Below, in pieces: positions 16,848-26,050 of a stretch of 64,000 nucleotides of DNA. Made by a program: the position numbers and the translations under genes. Every line of letters starts with the position of its first letter. The first letter of the stretch is position 1. A model generated the notes under the pieces. It saw nothing but the letters and a program-made list of their open reading frames with translations, was not told the origin of the DNA and did no database searches. The stretch comes from Kurthia senegalensis (GTDB lineage: Bacteria; Bacillota; Bacilli; Bacillales_A; Planococcaceae): the NCBI RefSeq assembly GCF_000285595.1, contig NZ_HE611067.1, forward strand, positions 62,001-126,000, given 5' to 3'.

Positions 16848-17242
16848 CTAGAACGCGTTCTGAACTAGTAGTAGGAAGAGTGAATTCCACATTTTCAATA
16901 CTCTCCAATAGAAAAAAGTCCAACTATTACTATATTCATTTTCACACATCAGTTCCCATACGTCCGCATTATAAGAAGTGTGATTAATTGAAAGTAACTT
17001 AAAAAACGCATTTTCAACGATAACATGAGAGTTTAACAATGTTTTATAAATCGGGAACGTTGGGATCTGAATGATTAAATTATATTTTTCTCGTAACAAT
17101 TCCAGGATCATTTTTTACTATGTACGGTGTCATCTAGAGTAACTTCATTTGGTATATTTTCTACTAAAAAAGGGAGTGAGAATTCATTTTCGAATATGTC
17201 TTCCAATTGTAGAATTTCATTTTTTAAAAAAGATTCTTTCAT
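16848..17242 (-). pseudogene. Immunity-like gene split by a one-base frameshift
   Basis: ATG 17242 has a strong AAAGGAGG site and opens MKESFLKNEILQLEDIFENE. It stops at TGA 17108-17110 after 44 codons. Adding one A to the A6 run (plus-strand T6 at 17111-17116) joins it in frame to LELLREKYNLIIQIPTFPIY and a C-terminus with NSWTFFYWRVLKMWNSL, ending at 16848, for a protein of about 131 residues. The strong start and the intact second half suggest either a recent mutation or an assembly error. Acidic and aromatic composition and location suggest an immunity gene; family not recognised. Confidence 0.6.
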
Positions 17243-17460
17243 GTAGTGCCTCCTTTTGTAGTTTTTATCTCTTGAGAGGTTCTTTCTTTCACTTAGGATG
17301 CTATGTTATAGATTCTCTTTCTATAATAGTATGTTTGATAAATGGTTTGTTATGCCAAATCCAAATAATTGTCCTATTGCTGGATTTATTAATTTTGTTC
17401 GTTGTTATAATTTCAAACAAAGATCATCTGTTATACATGCTCTAATCTAAATTCAAAATG

Positions 17461-18069
17461 CTACTGAATGAACTGCTTTTCGTAAATTTCTAATTCTTTT
17501 TCGCACGCTAATAAAAAAAAGCGTACGTTTGTGTCACTTTGATTTTGAATGTTTTCAAGAATTTTACGCATTGTATGAGGATAAGGTACGTTGTCATCTG
17601 TAAGCCCACATTTTCGAACTAATTTATCGACAGTTAATTTATCGTATTGTTGACGTTGTAAATATTTTAAATTAAGAATCCAAAGCTTAATTAAATGATA
17701 GGTAGGGTTATTAATAAATTTACTGGAAGGCTTATATAACGAATCAGAAACGAGTTGAACATCAATATTCCAAAAAATAGAGGTGTTTTTGAAGTAAAAA
17801 GTAACAACATACTCATGAGGTAGTAAACTAGTAGCCCAATCGAAAAATTCAATTTCAAAACGATCGTCAGTGTGTTGCAAAAGAAGAGCAACAAATGTTT
17901 CTATATTCGAAAATGTTCCTTCAATAAGTAAATCAATATCAGAAAATCGGTCAGTTTTCCCAGATACTATGCTTCCTCTTAATGCAACATTAGTCACTTC
18001 AGGAAAGTGATCGAAATGATTCAGTAGTTCTTGTATCAATACTTCTCTGTTGGTATACAATTCATTCAC
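17461..18069 (-). CDS. Nucleotidyltransferase-fold protein
   Basis: A protein of about 202 residues with a DNA polymerase beta-like nucleotidyltransferase motif: RGSIVSGKTDRFSDIDLLIE at 31-50 supplies the GS helix and the metal-binding Asp44 and Asp46, and a third acidic position is likely in the NIDVQLVSD segment. Such proteins transfer nucleotides to drugs (ANT-type), proteins or RNA. No substrate is indicated, and the C-terminal helical domain is not one I recognise. The GTG at 18069 almost touches the AGGGG site; a TTG at 18060 has better spacing and may be the true start. The gene sits at the right edge of the RHS graveyard but shows no immunity features. Confidence 0.75.
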   Translation of the reverse strand: MNELYTNREVLIQELLNHFDHFPEVTNVALRGSIVSGKTDRFSDIDLLIEGTFSNIETFVALLLQHTDDRFEIEFFDWATSLLPHEYVVTFYFKNTSIFWNIDVQLVSDSLYKPSSKFINNPTYHLIKLWILNLKYLQRQQYDKLTVDKLVRKCGLTDDNVPYPHTMRKILENIQNQSDTNVRFFLLACEKELEIYEKQFIQ

Positions 18070-18108
18070 CCCTATATGATTTTTTGATGTGCCCTTTATA
18101 GAAAAAAT

Positions 18109-18140
18109 GCCGCTCTGAGTATGCCAGAGCGGCGCTTTTT
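18109..18140 (+). terminator. Strong GC-rich terminator hairpin
   Basis: GCCGCTCTG (18109-18117) pairs perfectly with CAGAGCGGC (18125-18133) and is followed by GCTTTTTATTT; an A run lies on the left, so it could work both ways. No intact gene feeds into it from the left on the plus strand, so it may be left over from a lost gene. Confidence 0.75.
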
Positions 18141-18602
18141 ATTTCTCCGCTTCTCCTATTTAATCCACTAAAACCGTTTTCGGTCGTCATTTAAAATTAG
18201 AAAAGGCAATTGAAAATAACGCCAAAAGCACAAGTGTGTCGCCACTCTATAAAATTGCGAAATAAATGTCTCTACCGCTTCTGACGTTATTCTATGTCGT
18301 TATGGAATGCACTAAATTTATCGGTAAGATTTATTTTAGTGACGAAGAAGCGACTACCAAGCTAGAAAAAATAGTTTTTTATGTTGGTTGGTCGCAACGC
18401 TTACGTACTGTATTTATACGTATCATCCTATGTAGAAAACGTATCATTTTTATTACGTTAAGTATAACATCATGATTCTGAAAAGCCCCTACAAAATTAG
18501 GTATTCCAAGGATGCCTTACAACACCCCTTTTGTATAATACAAAATTTCCCATTATAACAATTTAATGATAGAATATTTTTATATTACAAAGAGGTGATT
18601 TT
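18141..18602. other. Gene-free region with a possible gene end
   Basis: The plus strand near 18180-18262 reads GRHLKLEKAIENNAKSTSVS followed by PLYKIAK-stop, which looks like the end of a lost coding sequence with no start. Another open frame at 18266-18475 has no ribosome binding site and unlikely composition. The last 60 bases hold AAAGAGGTGA, the ribosome binding site of the next small gene. Confidence 0.4.
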
Positions 18603-18764
18603 TTGAGAGTTTTTTATGTCATGTTGATAGGTGGAATAAGCGCGATTATAATTGGCTTTTTCTTTCATGATATTTCTTTATTATTCAGATTTTTATTAGG
18701 TATAGTGATAGGCTTTTTAATCATTGCATTAAAAAAATATACGAAACGTGCTACTTACAAATAG
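18603..18764 (+). CDS. Small two-pass membrane protein (53 residues)
   Basis: Starts at TTG 18603 with AGAGGTGAT just upstream and reads MRVFYVMLIGGISAIIIGFF, then FHDISLLFRFLLGIVIGFLI, then a basic tail KKYTKRATYK ending at TAG 18762-18764. Two glycine-containing hydrophobic helices with a short polar loop and a positive C-terminus indicate a membrane protein with both ends inside. The ribosome binding site and clean topology make it likely real. Function unknown. Confidence 0.55.
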   Translation: MRVFYVMLIGGISAIIIGFFFHDISLLFRFLLGIVIGFLIIALKKYTKRATYK

Positions 18765-18797
18765 AATGATCCCCTCTACAGCTTTGCTTCAAAATAT

Positions 18798-19903
18798 TTA
18801 TAAGCTATTATCAATTATTAATGTATACTGATCAGAATCAACTTCATGCTGTAAAATGAAAAATTGATTATTTGAATAGGTTATATCTTCTTTTTCCGGG
18901 TCTACATTGTGTTTAGATTTTAGAATTTGTTTCTTAAATTGATTATTGTCTAATGTGAAAATATAGAATTTGTTATTTTTCAATGTTATAAATGAATTTT
19001 CATCATAATATTTTAAATAACCTATATCTCCTTTGTTTTCATTTGGAAAAGCATTGATTGCTCTTTTGTTTTTCAAGTCATACATCATTAATTTATTTAA
19101 TTCTAAATGCTCTTCGTCTGTATAGTCTACATATGCAATAAAGTCCTTATTAACTAGCGTTGGCCATCCGATTGCTGTTGTTGTTGTAGGATATGAGTTC
19201 AGTTTGTTTTCCTTGATATTATATGTTTTAAGAGCCGATGTTTTTGCTTTCTTTTCAGCATATACCATGGTGTCATTTTTAATAAAATAGTCTGAATTTA
19301 ACCATTCGAAATTTTGAATAGGTTGTGCGTTTACTTGTTTTTGTTGCTCTAAATCATATGAAATGATTGACGTTTTTTTAGTGTCTTTGATATGTTCTGT
19401 CCACGTAACATACTTTCCTGAGATTTCAGGGAACTCTTTAGTGATTTTGTCATCAGTAGAACCAAATGAAATTATTTTTTGTGTTACCTCATTGTAAGCG
19501 TATAGTGAGGTATTTGTTCCAAAGTCATCGCCATCTACCCAAATAATCCACTCTTTATCGGTTTTTAAACCTTGTGTAGCTGCAACTGGATAGTTCGAAT
19601 GAAAGATCGTTTCGTATTTTCCATTTTCTCGATTTATTCGAATGACTTGATTAGAAATAGAATCAGAATTTGGATCATCTACAGTAGCATAAATAAATTC
19701 TTCTGTTGTCACATAGCTTGTTGGCTCTGTATAAGGTAATTTGATCGTTTTGTTTTTTCTTCATCTTGTATAGTTAAATAAGTTGTAGGATTTTTTGTTA
19801 CATCTTTTGTTTTAGTTTTTTCTTCTTTTGAAAGTATTGTTAAAAAGATAACCATCACAATTAGCAATACAACAATACTTAGAAATAATATTTTTTTCTT
19901 CAA
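18798..19903 (-). pseudogene. Membrane-anchored beta-propeller-like protein, split by a frameshift
   Basis: TTG 19903 (GGAGTG upstream) opens MKKKILFLSIVVLLIVMVIF, a membrane anchor, then a Lys/Thr-rich linker, and the frame stops at about 19709. One extra A in the A6 or A4 run (plus-strand T6 19753-19758 or T4 19748-19751) continues it as KTIKLPYTEPTSYVTTEEFI and about 300 residues of repeating strands. Examples are WIIWVDGDDFGTN, KYVTWTEH and FIAYVDYTDE, which resemble the blades of TolB/WD40-type propellers. The whole would be about 368 residues, an extracytoplasmic sensor or binding protein of unknown ligand. Whether the break is real is open; see the homopolymer finding. Confidence 0.65.
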
Positions 19904-20020
19904 TTAATACACTCCAATTACTAAATATCAGCTTCATACATAGAATTTGCAACACTATAATGACAGGTCTTTAACAAATTAAAAGATAAAGCCACAACTC
20001 AAACTCACTTCACTATTCAA

Positions 20021-20569
20021 CTATATGTCTCTATTATCGTAAAGTTGTTTTCTAATTTCTTTCAATTCATTTTTACCACTTACTATACTCAAAACATTTC
20101 CATCATATTTGATCATAACTAACATAAAATTACTGGAATCTAGTAAATGGAATTGAATCTCTTCATTTATAATCTCCTTCTTAAAACACGTAGTACAGTT
20201 TGTATAAAAGTTCAATCGCCCATAGCCTGCATAAGCAGTCATATACTCCAGCATTTCTACAAACAGTTCATCGTCATCAATCTTAGCTTCGAAATGAGAT
20301 GTGTCACTTTTCAGCTTTTGGATAGTATACGAATCATTATAAGCTGCAAATAAATTTTCAATCCTTTGTATATCAAAGTCGAATATTTCTAAATGCATAT
20401 AGACGGGGAAATCTAGTAAAGATACTAAGAATTTTTTTATATTTTGCGATTCAATGAAAGGTTTTTCCAAAAAAAGAGTTAATTCTTCCATTCCCATCTC
20501 TTCTAGATTATTGAATTGATAAGGCTGCTCGTCAAAAATACTCGTTTGTTCAACGTCTTCTTTTTTCAT
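20021..20569 (-). CDS. Conserved-looking soluble protein, unknown function
   Basis: A 182-residue acidic protein with no signal peptide or membrane segment. ATG 20569 is preferred because AGGAG lies ten bases upstream; an in-frame TTG at 20578 nearly overlaps it. It opens MKKEDVEQTSIFDEQ. The helix EELTLFLEKPF is followed by a strand-rich middle with the pair Cys-Thr-Thr-Cys (NCTTCF) near residue 130, and a C-terminus with LVMIKYDGNVLSIVSGK. The double cysteine could bind metal or be chance. Neighbouring toxin/immunity scraps suggest an immunity role, without direct support. Confidence 0.6.
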   Translation of the reverse strand: MKKEDVEQTSIFDEQPYQFNNLEEMGMEELTLFLEKPFIESQNIKKFLVSLLDFPVYMHLEIFDFDIQRIENLFAAYNDSYTIQKLKSDTSHFEAKIDDDELFVEMLEYMTAYAGYGRLNFYTNCTTCFKKEIINEEIQFHLLDSSNFMLVMIKYDGNVLSIVSGKNELKEIRKQLYDNRDI

Positions 20570-20687
20570 ATTTTGCAATCTCCTCTCGCCCTCTAACGCA
20601 TTAGAATAATGGCACCTCTTATTGAAAATTAATAAAAATAGTAGCTACAATGTTTCATACTCATTATTTTCTTTAACCTAGACGTAT

Positions 20688-21005
20688 TTAGTCTTCAAGA
20701 GAATGATATGGCTTTTTAAAAACCGTATAGGATGGATTTTCATCATCTAGTCGAGCATAGAATTCTGAGCTATATGGTAACTCTAACTCATCAAGTACTT
20801 CATCCTCTACACAAGAGATCATGACATCATATCCTTCTAAATCCTTTGGCCAAAAATCATTTTTTGTGTTCCCTTTTTCTAAAGTTAAGTTAATTGCATC
20901 GCGCAGTTTTTCTAAACCGGTTCTATTTCCTACGATGTAAGCTTCATCATGCCAGCTATTTTGAGAATAAATATGGCATTTTGGATACTTATGATTTTCT
21001 TCCAC
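20688..21005 (-). CDS. Probable immunity protein coupled to a toxin-tip remnant
   Basis: A 105-residue protein. GTG at 21003-21005 is chosen because AAGGTGGG lies six bases upstream; the earlier ATG has no site. It opens MEENHKYPKCHIYSQNSWHD and continues EAYIVGNRTGLEKLRDAINL, a small alpha/beta family I have seen as a hypothetical protein in many bacteria but cannot name. Its start overlaps by 17 bases the end of the basic frame at 20989-21180, the arrangement expected for a toxin and its translationally coupled immunity gene. Function inferred from that overlap. Confidence 0.6.
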   Translation of the reverse strand: MEENHKYPKCHIYSQNSWHDEAYIVGNRTGLEKLRDAINLTLEKGNTKNDFWPKDLEGYDVMISCVEDEVLDELELPYSSEFYARLDDENPSYTVFKKPYHSLED

Positions 21006-21180
21006 TTCTATCCCACCTTTTAGCACATTTCGTTATTTGAATAGCTCCTGCCTTATCAAATTTAACGCACACTTTCGAATGATCATTGCACGGTTTCCTA
21101 TTTTTTAGCTCATTTTTATGTATCTTTTTAGACAGCATTTCGTTTATATTAATCGACGCTTCTTTTAGTAGCGGCTTATA
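20989..21180 (-). pseudogene. Toxin C-terminal tip remnant
   Basis: Reads YKPLLKEASININEMLSKKI then HKNELKNRKPCNDHSKVCVK and FDKAGAIQITKCAKRWDRSG to a stop at 20989. The very basic composition, His and Cys residues and VKFDKxG word resemble the end of a nuclease-type polymorphic toxin. No start or upstream delivery domain remains, because the DNA from about 21185 onward belongs to a gene on the other strand. The stop lies inside the start of the immunity-like gene. Confidence 0.4.
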
Positions 21181-21211
21181 TACGTATATTATCATGATCA
21201 GGAGGAGTTCC

Positions 21212-21637
21212 ATGAATAATAATGAAAATTTGATTGAAGAAGATATTCGAAAAATAAAGAGACATACGTTTAAAGGAATCATGCTCGGATTTTTGGCAGC
21301 GTTCGTCATCTTATTGTCGTTCATCATTTACTGGATGTATTTTGAAGAAAGTTATTTAACGAGTAAACTGTCTCCTTCCGGAAAAAATGAAGTAGTTATT
21401 AATGAGTATGGTAATGACATTATTAGTAGTTCAGACACCATTAAAATTTATTTTAAACAAGAAGGAAAAACACGTAAGTTTAAAAAAGTAGATGTTAGCT
21501 CAATGAAATTTAATCACGAATCTATATACAACATAGTTTGGTTGGATGAAAATCGAGTGTCCATCTCAATTGTATGTGAAAACACTCATCAAAGTGTAAC
21601 GTATAATTTTTTAACCCAAATTCTCGAACTTAAATAA
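21212..21637 (+). CDS. Membrane-anchored extracytoplasmic protein, unknown function
   Basis: A 141-residue protein from ATG 21212, which follows GGAGGAG. A charged N-terminus (NENLIEEDIRKIKRHTF) precedes one membrane segment at about 22-46 (GIMLGFLAAFVILLSFIIYW). An extracellular strand-rich domain then follows, beginning TSKLSPSGKNEVVINEYG and ending in NFLTQILELK. The layout (S-P-S-G-K-N then strands) resembles small membrane-anchored proteins of the DUF5412 type common in Bacillales, but I am not certain of this. Single-gene unit. Confidence 0.65.
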   Translation: MNNNENLIEEDIRKIKRHTFKGIMLGFLAAFVILLSFIIYWMYFEESYLTSKLSPSGKNEVVINEYGNDIISSSDTIKIYFKQEGKTRKFKKVDVSSMKFNHESIYNIVWLDENRVSISIVCENTHQSVTYNFLTQILELK

Positions 21638-21885
21638 GCAGATCAAATTGGCATATAATGGCGAGCAAGTATAAAAAAGGATCTCCTGATTTAAATAGAA
21701 AGGCCGTATTAAACTTTTCAATGGAAAAGCCTACACTCTCATATAAATAGTTTTAGATTAATAGAGTGATGATTATATTTACGTTTCTGTTTATGTTTTG
21801 TTCATACTGCGTTCATATTTCTATGAAATGATAATTTCTGTGAAAGTTTCACTTTACACGATTAACTTCATCGGAGGAATTATAT

Positions 21886-24008
21886 ATGAATTTTCTAAAA
21901 CAAAAAAACGGTGGCTTATTGTAATCGCTCTATGGGTTATGATGGCAGCTATCCTTTCAGTTTTTTCGCCTCATGCGAAAGAAGTGACATCACCAGAAAA
22001 AAATAACGGTCTTCCAGCTGACAATGCATCCGTAAAAGCTGAGAAAATGTTGGAAACTTACTATCCTAACTCAAAAGGTGTACCACTATTCGTCGTAGCA
22101 CATAGTGAACAAGCTTTAGACAATCAAATAGCTGAGAAATTAATGAAAGATACTGAAAATCTAATGCATAAAGCAAACAAAGATTTTACAGTTATCGAAT
22201 TATCTAAATTACCAGCTGCCGCACAACAAGCTTTTTTCTCTGAAGATAAGAAAACTTTCTTTATGCCTACTTACTTACCAAAAGGTATGGAAAATAAAGA
22301 AGTGAAACAAACGTTGGATGCTTTGAAAAAAGACATTCAAGATGTAACACCTGCTAATACACAAATTGAATTTACAGGCCCCGCAGGAATTGTCGCTGAC
22401 ACATATGAAATGTTCTCACGAGCAGATGTTGTTTTAATGCTTGCTACAGTAGCTTTAATTTTCATTATTTTAATTGTCATTTATCGTTCGCCTGTATTGG
22501 CTCTTCTTCCATTAGTTGCTGCAGGTATTTCTTACTCGATCGTAGATAATGCATTAGGACTCATGGGTAAATGGAATTGGTTTACAATTGATAGTCAATC
22601 CTTATCCATTATGATGATTCTTTTATTTGCTATTATTACCGATTACTCGTTACTTCTTTTCTCTCGATTCCGTGAAGAATTAGAAAGTGGCTTGGATGTC
22701 AATCATGCAATGAAACGTGCTGTGAACTTTGTCAAAGAGCCTATTGGATTTAGTGGCGGAACCGTATTCTTAACGATGTTAACGCTATTCTTTGCTGTAT
22801 ATGCTTCTTATCGTGGCTTTGCACCCGTCTTTGCTTTCGCTGTCTTCGTGATGGTAATATCAGGACTGACATTAGTACCTGCCTTATTCGCTTTAGCTGG
22901 AAAGAAAGCATTTTGGCCATCAAAATTAGAAAAACGTGCACAAAAGAAAGCTATGAACAAAGGAATTTGGCATAAAATTGGTGTCTTTGTAACGACTAAA
23001 CCTTGGACAGCTTTGTTACCAATTATTGTTATTTTAATTCTTTTCATTGTGCCTGTTCGATCAGTTAATTATTCATTTAACTTATTAGACTCGTTCCCTA
23101 AAGACATGTCTTCTATAAAAGGTTATCATTTATTAGAAGATAGTTTCTCTGCAGGGGAAATCGCACCAACAACTGCAATAGTAAAAAGTGAAAAACCGAT
23201 CACGATTAAAGAACTTGAAAAATTAAGTGAAAACCTTTCTGATCTACCTTATATTAAAAAGGCCACTCTACAAGGCAATCCTATTGCCGAGAACGAATCA
23301 AATATAGCTAAGATTAACGTTGTTTTAAATGAAAATCCATATACAGAAAACGCGTTTGATGACATGGAAGAAATGCGTAAACAAGCTCCTAACTTGTTAC
23401 AAGATAGTGCTATCGAAGGACAGTTACATTTTGCTGGCGAAACAGCTAAAAATACAGATATTCGTGCAGCTAGTCATAGTGACGAAGTTCGAATTGTTTT
23501 AATTATGACTGTCTTAATTGTGATTTTATTAGGAATTCAAACACGTTCCCTATTAGCACCGATTTATATGATGGCTACTATTCTTCTTTCATATGGTGCA
23601 GCGTTGGGAATTACGGTTTGGTTTTTCCAAGACGTAATGGGATATGCAGGAATTAGTTATCGTATTCCACTCTATACGTTTATTTTCCTAGTCGCATTAG
23701 GTGTTGACTATACAATCATGCTGATCTCTCGGATTAGAGAAGAAAAGAAACACTTACCAATCAAAGAAGCGGTTCGTGAAGGTGTAGGTAAAACAGGTAG
23801 TGTCATTTCATCTGCAGGTTTAATTTTAGCTGCTACATTTGCTGTATTAATTTCTCAGCCAGTGATGGAATTACGTGCTTTTGGTTTTGCTGTAACAGTA
23901 GGGATTTTACTTGATACATTTTTAGTGCGTCCTATGGTTATACCCGCTATCATTACAATTTTAGGTAAATACAGCTTCTGGCCTAAAAAAATAAACAATA
24001 AAAAATGA
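21886..24008 (+). CDS. MMPL-family RND transporter (5' frameshift)
   Basis: A twelve-segment membrane transporter of the MMPL/RND type, proton-driven export of lipids, peptides or drugs. Each half has one transmembrane helix, a large extracellular loop and five more helices. The first half contains the TVALIFIILIVIYRSPVLAL helix and the FAIITDYSLLLFSRFREE motif, the second FLVALGVDYTIMLISRIREE; the GxDY-type Asp-Tyr pairs carry the proton-relay residues. ATG 21886 has a perfect GGAGGA seven bases upstream, but its frame stops at once. One more A in the A7 run at 21902-21908 joins MNFLKQK to KRWLIVIALWVMMAA. Without that, translation would need an upstream in-frame start with no good site, for instance TTG 21798. 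Product about 707 residues, otherwise intact. Confidence 0.8.
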
Positions 24009-24083
24009 TTTAATGAATATGAATAAAAAGAAACTAGGTTCGATCCTAGTCAATAAAAAAGATATTCGCAATTTGAATAAATT

Positions 24084-24166
24084 GGAACTGATTTAAACAT
24101 CTGAGTCAGCATAAAAAGAAAAAGACACTTTTAAAGATATAAAATCTTTGAAAGTGTTTTTTGATG
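24084..24166 (+). mobile_element. IS3-type end remnant with leader hairpin, copy 1
   Basis: About 83 bases (GGAACTGATTTAAACATCTG through TTTTTTGATGG) match the reverse complement of 39598-39680, which lies directly in front of an IS3-family orfA fragment. It includes the hairpin AAGACACTTTTAAAG/CTTTGAAAGTGTTTT at about 24120-24158, which doubles as a terminator for the MMPL gene. Only the IS end is left; the frame after ATGG stops immediately. Confidence 0.6.
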
Positions 24167-24247
24167 GACTAAATTTGTATGAAGTAATGATATGGTTGTT
24201 CTAACTTGCTTTCCATTTTCGTCATAATATTTTTTCTTCGTCATTAC

Positions 24248-24634
24248 TTATTTTCTCACTCTTTCTACATTGTATTTAAAACATTTACTAAATCGTCGAT
24301 CATCGCGTACACGTCTTTTAAAGTTTTCTTCCCAGTGATTACTCACTTCAATGCATTCATTTTCACGTATAATTTGTAGTATTTTAGGAAACTGCGGATG
24401 ATAATCAAGTCGGTCATTTTCGATTAACGTTAGCCCTTTAATAAAATAGTTACAAGCGTTCGTATTTTCATGAAGTTTATGATAAAGCATTCCAACATTT
24501 ATGTATAAACTAGAAATTTCTCTTTTATCTTCTAACTTATGTATCCTCGACAAAATCGAACGGATGGCTTTACGTCGCATCTTAAATAATTCTAAAAACA
24601 ATGCTTTATACACGATGTATTCATAGCGATTCAT
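24248..24634 (-). CDS. TPR-like helical protein, unknown function
   Basis: A 128-residue, very basic helical protein. The SSLYINVGMLYHKL and CNYFIKGLTLIEN segments look like one tetratricopeptide repeat pair, as in the C-terminal part of Rap/Rgg-type or TPR partner proteins. ATG 24634 is chosen because GGAGAGGG lies six bases upstream; the ATG two codons earlier touches that site. No DNA-binding domain is visible. It may be a partner protein or the trimmed end of a TPR regulator. Confidence 0.55.
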   Translation of the reverse strand: MNRYEYIVYKALFLELFKMRRKAIRSILSRIHKLEDKREISSLYINVGMLYHKLHENTNACNYFIKGLTLIENDRLDYHPQFPKILQIIRENECIEVSNHWEENFKRRVRDDRRFSKCFKYNVERVRK

Positions 24635-24870
24635 ATGCATCCCTCTCCTTCAAAATAGCGTATCTTGTTTATTCTATCATCAGAGAGCGTATTTGTCGGT
24701 CATATTTGTCAGAAAAATATTATAAAAGACTTAAAAATACGATTTCTCTGTTTCATTTAATAGTGCTCAATTATTTTTAAAATAAACATGCAATTTTACA
24801 GTATTTTATTCCACCCATTTCAATGAAAACCGCTTTAGAAAGCTTCCTCATTTACCGGAATATATTAAAT

Positions 24871-24900
24871 TTGACAAACAAAATACGTTTATGATAATAT
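24871..24900 (+). promoter_or_regulatory. Sigma-A-type promoter of the CarD-like gene
   Basis: TTGACA at 24871-24876 and TAATAT at 24895-24900 with an 18-base spacer (or GATAAT at 24893 with 16). It lies 70 bases before the TTG start. The rest of the 24635-24870 gap shows nothing else. Confidence 0.7.
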
Positions 24901-24969
24901 TAAAAATTTGATAAATTTTAGTAGTCGTGATAAGCTTAAAAGAGCAACTATTAAATGGAGGTGGACAGT

Positions 24970-25440
24970 TTGTTTCAAATCGGTGAAAATGTGATATACG
25001 CAACGCAAGGTCCAGGCGTCATTAAAAGTATAGAAGAACGTGAATTTTCTGGTGAGATGCATCAATATTACATTATTGAGATGATCATTAATCGTATGCA
25101 ACTTATGATTCCTGTAGAGAAAATGACAGATGCACCTATACGTCCAATTACGAATATCAAAGCATTAAATCATATATTAGATACGTTTACAAACGGTCAA
25201 TCTGAGTCTAGCGATTCTTGGAAGGAACGTTATCAAAAAAACATTACTAAAATGAATTCAGGTGATTTAGAAGATTGTGTAGAAGTTGTACGCGATCTAA
25301 GTCGCATGAAACAAGAAAAAACGCTTAATAAGAGTGAAAAAGAAATGTTGACGAAAGCTTATAAAATCATGATGAGTGAAATGAAGCTTATTGAAGGCAT
25401 TACACCTCAACAACTTGAAAACTTCCATTTATCAAAATAA
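24970..25440 (+). CDS. CarD/CdnL-TRCF-domain transcription regulator
   Basis: A 156-residue protein. Residues 1-60 form a CarD/TRCF RNA-polymerase-interacting domain, seen from LFQIGENVIYATQGPGVIKS, where the xxGDxVVYPxHGVG motif is recognisable, and the YYIIEM and MQLMIPVEKM strands. The helical C-terminal part (about 75-156, with WKERYQKNITKM) resembles the DNA-contacting domain of CdnL. Such proteins stabilise promoter complexes for rRNA or stress genes. TTG 24970 is the start because GGAGGTGG at 24957-24964 precedes it; the in-frame ATG at 24955 overlaps that site. A promoter and terminator bracket it as a single gene. Confidence 0.85.
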   Translation: MFQIGENVIYATQGPGVIKSIEEREFSGEMHQYYIIEMIINRMQLMIPVEKMTDAPIRPITNIKALNHILDTFTNGQSESSDSWKERYQKNITKMNSGDLEDCVEVVRDLSRMKQEKTLNKSEKEMLTKAYKIMMSEMKLIEGITPQQLENFHLSK

Positions 25441-25463
25441 AAGACTAACATACAGTGAACTAC

Positions 25464-25498
25464 AAAAAGCAGCTATCAGCAATTGATAGCTGCTTTTT
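25464..25498 (+). terminator. Terminator of the CarD-like gene
   Basis: AAAAAGCAGCTATCA (25464-25478) pairs perfectly with TGATAGCTGCTTTTT (25484-25498). Confidence 0.9.
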
Positions 25499-26050
25499 AA
25501 TTTGTACTGGGTAATATTTAAAAGGCTTTTCCGAATAACAAATGATGTTGTCGTTCAAAACGATACCAACTAACACTCGAATTTTGACAAAGTGAAACCA
25601 CCTTTCACCCATTCAATACCGGAAAAAGGTGGTTCAATAAAAATTTGATGGCGACTGCTAATGGGAAAGTATGAGTGTCCGTAAAGAGGATTCCCTCCGT
25701 GCGTCAGGAAAACGTCGCCAAATTTAGCTTAAAAGAAGTGTCTTTTTCACTGTCTTACTCTCGTAAGCCAGTTCCAAACGTGCATCTTTTTTTATTATCA
25801 TTTTATTGATTATGTTGTTTTCTTTTATAGTTTTCTTGTGCTTTATTATGGCATACTTTCATTCACCGTAACGAGCTAACTTAAAATTCCTCACATTTGC
25901 TTTATTCTCAATAAGAAATCCTACTGTAATCATTCTTTTTTTAATTATATTTAGTATAAAAAGGTTTAAAAATCCCCTAATGCGTACACATAGGAAATTA
26001 ATTAACCTTGTAGTATACTTATTGAAAATTATTAAGAAAGGACGAATTAA
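25499..26050. other. Long intergenic region with repeat hairpin
   Basis: No supported gene. It holds the second AACCACCTTT hairpin repeat (25594-25634). The stretch 25650-25790 contains AAAGAAGTGTCTTTTTCACTG and a GGAACTGG word on the minus strand, faintly like the IS3-type ends at 24084 and 39598. The last 60 bases supply AAAGGA and presumably the promoter for the next gene. Confidence 0.4.
25594..25634. repeat. AACCACCTTT hairpin repeat, copy 2
   Basis: Arms AAACCACCTTTC and GAAAAAGGTGGTT with AATACCGG before the right arm, as in the copy at 5449-5490; the loop halves differ (CCAGTGG against CCCATTC). Confidence 0.65.

Noticed and set aside
16850-16872. Palindrome around GAACGCGTTC at the end of an immunity-like gene
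   Set aside because: It is short, not followed by Ts and explained by the coding end; no repeat copies seen.
18266-18475. Open frame of 69 codons downstream of a gene-end scrap
   Set aside because: No ribosome binding site and unlikely composition; the neighbouring 18603 gene has clear signals instead.
24035-24060. Hairpin ACTAGGTTCGATCCTAGT resembling a tRNA T-arm
   Set aside because: The loop is one base short for a T-loop, and no acceptor, D or anticodon arms are found around it.
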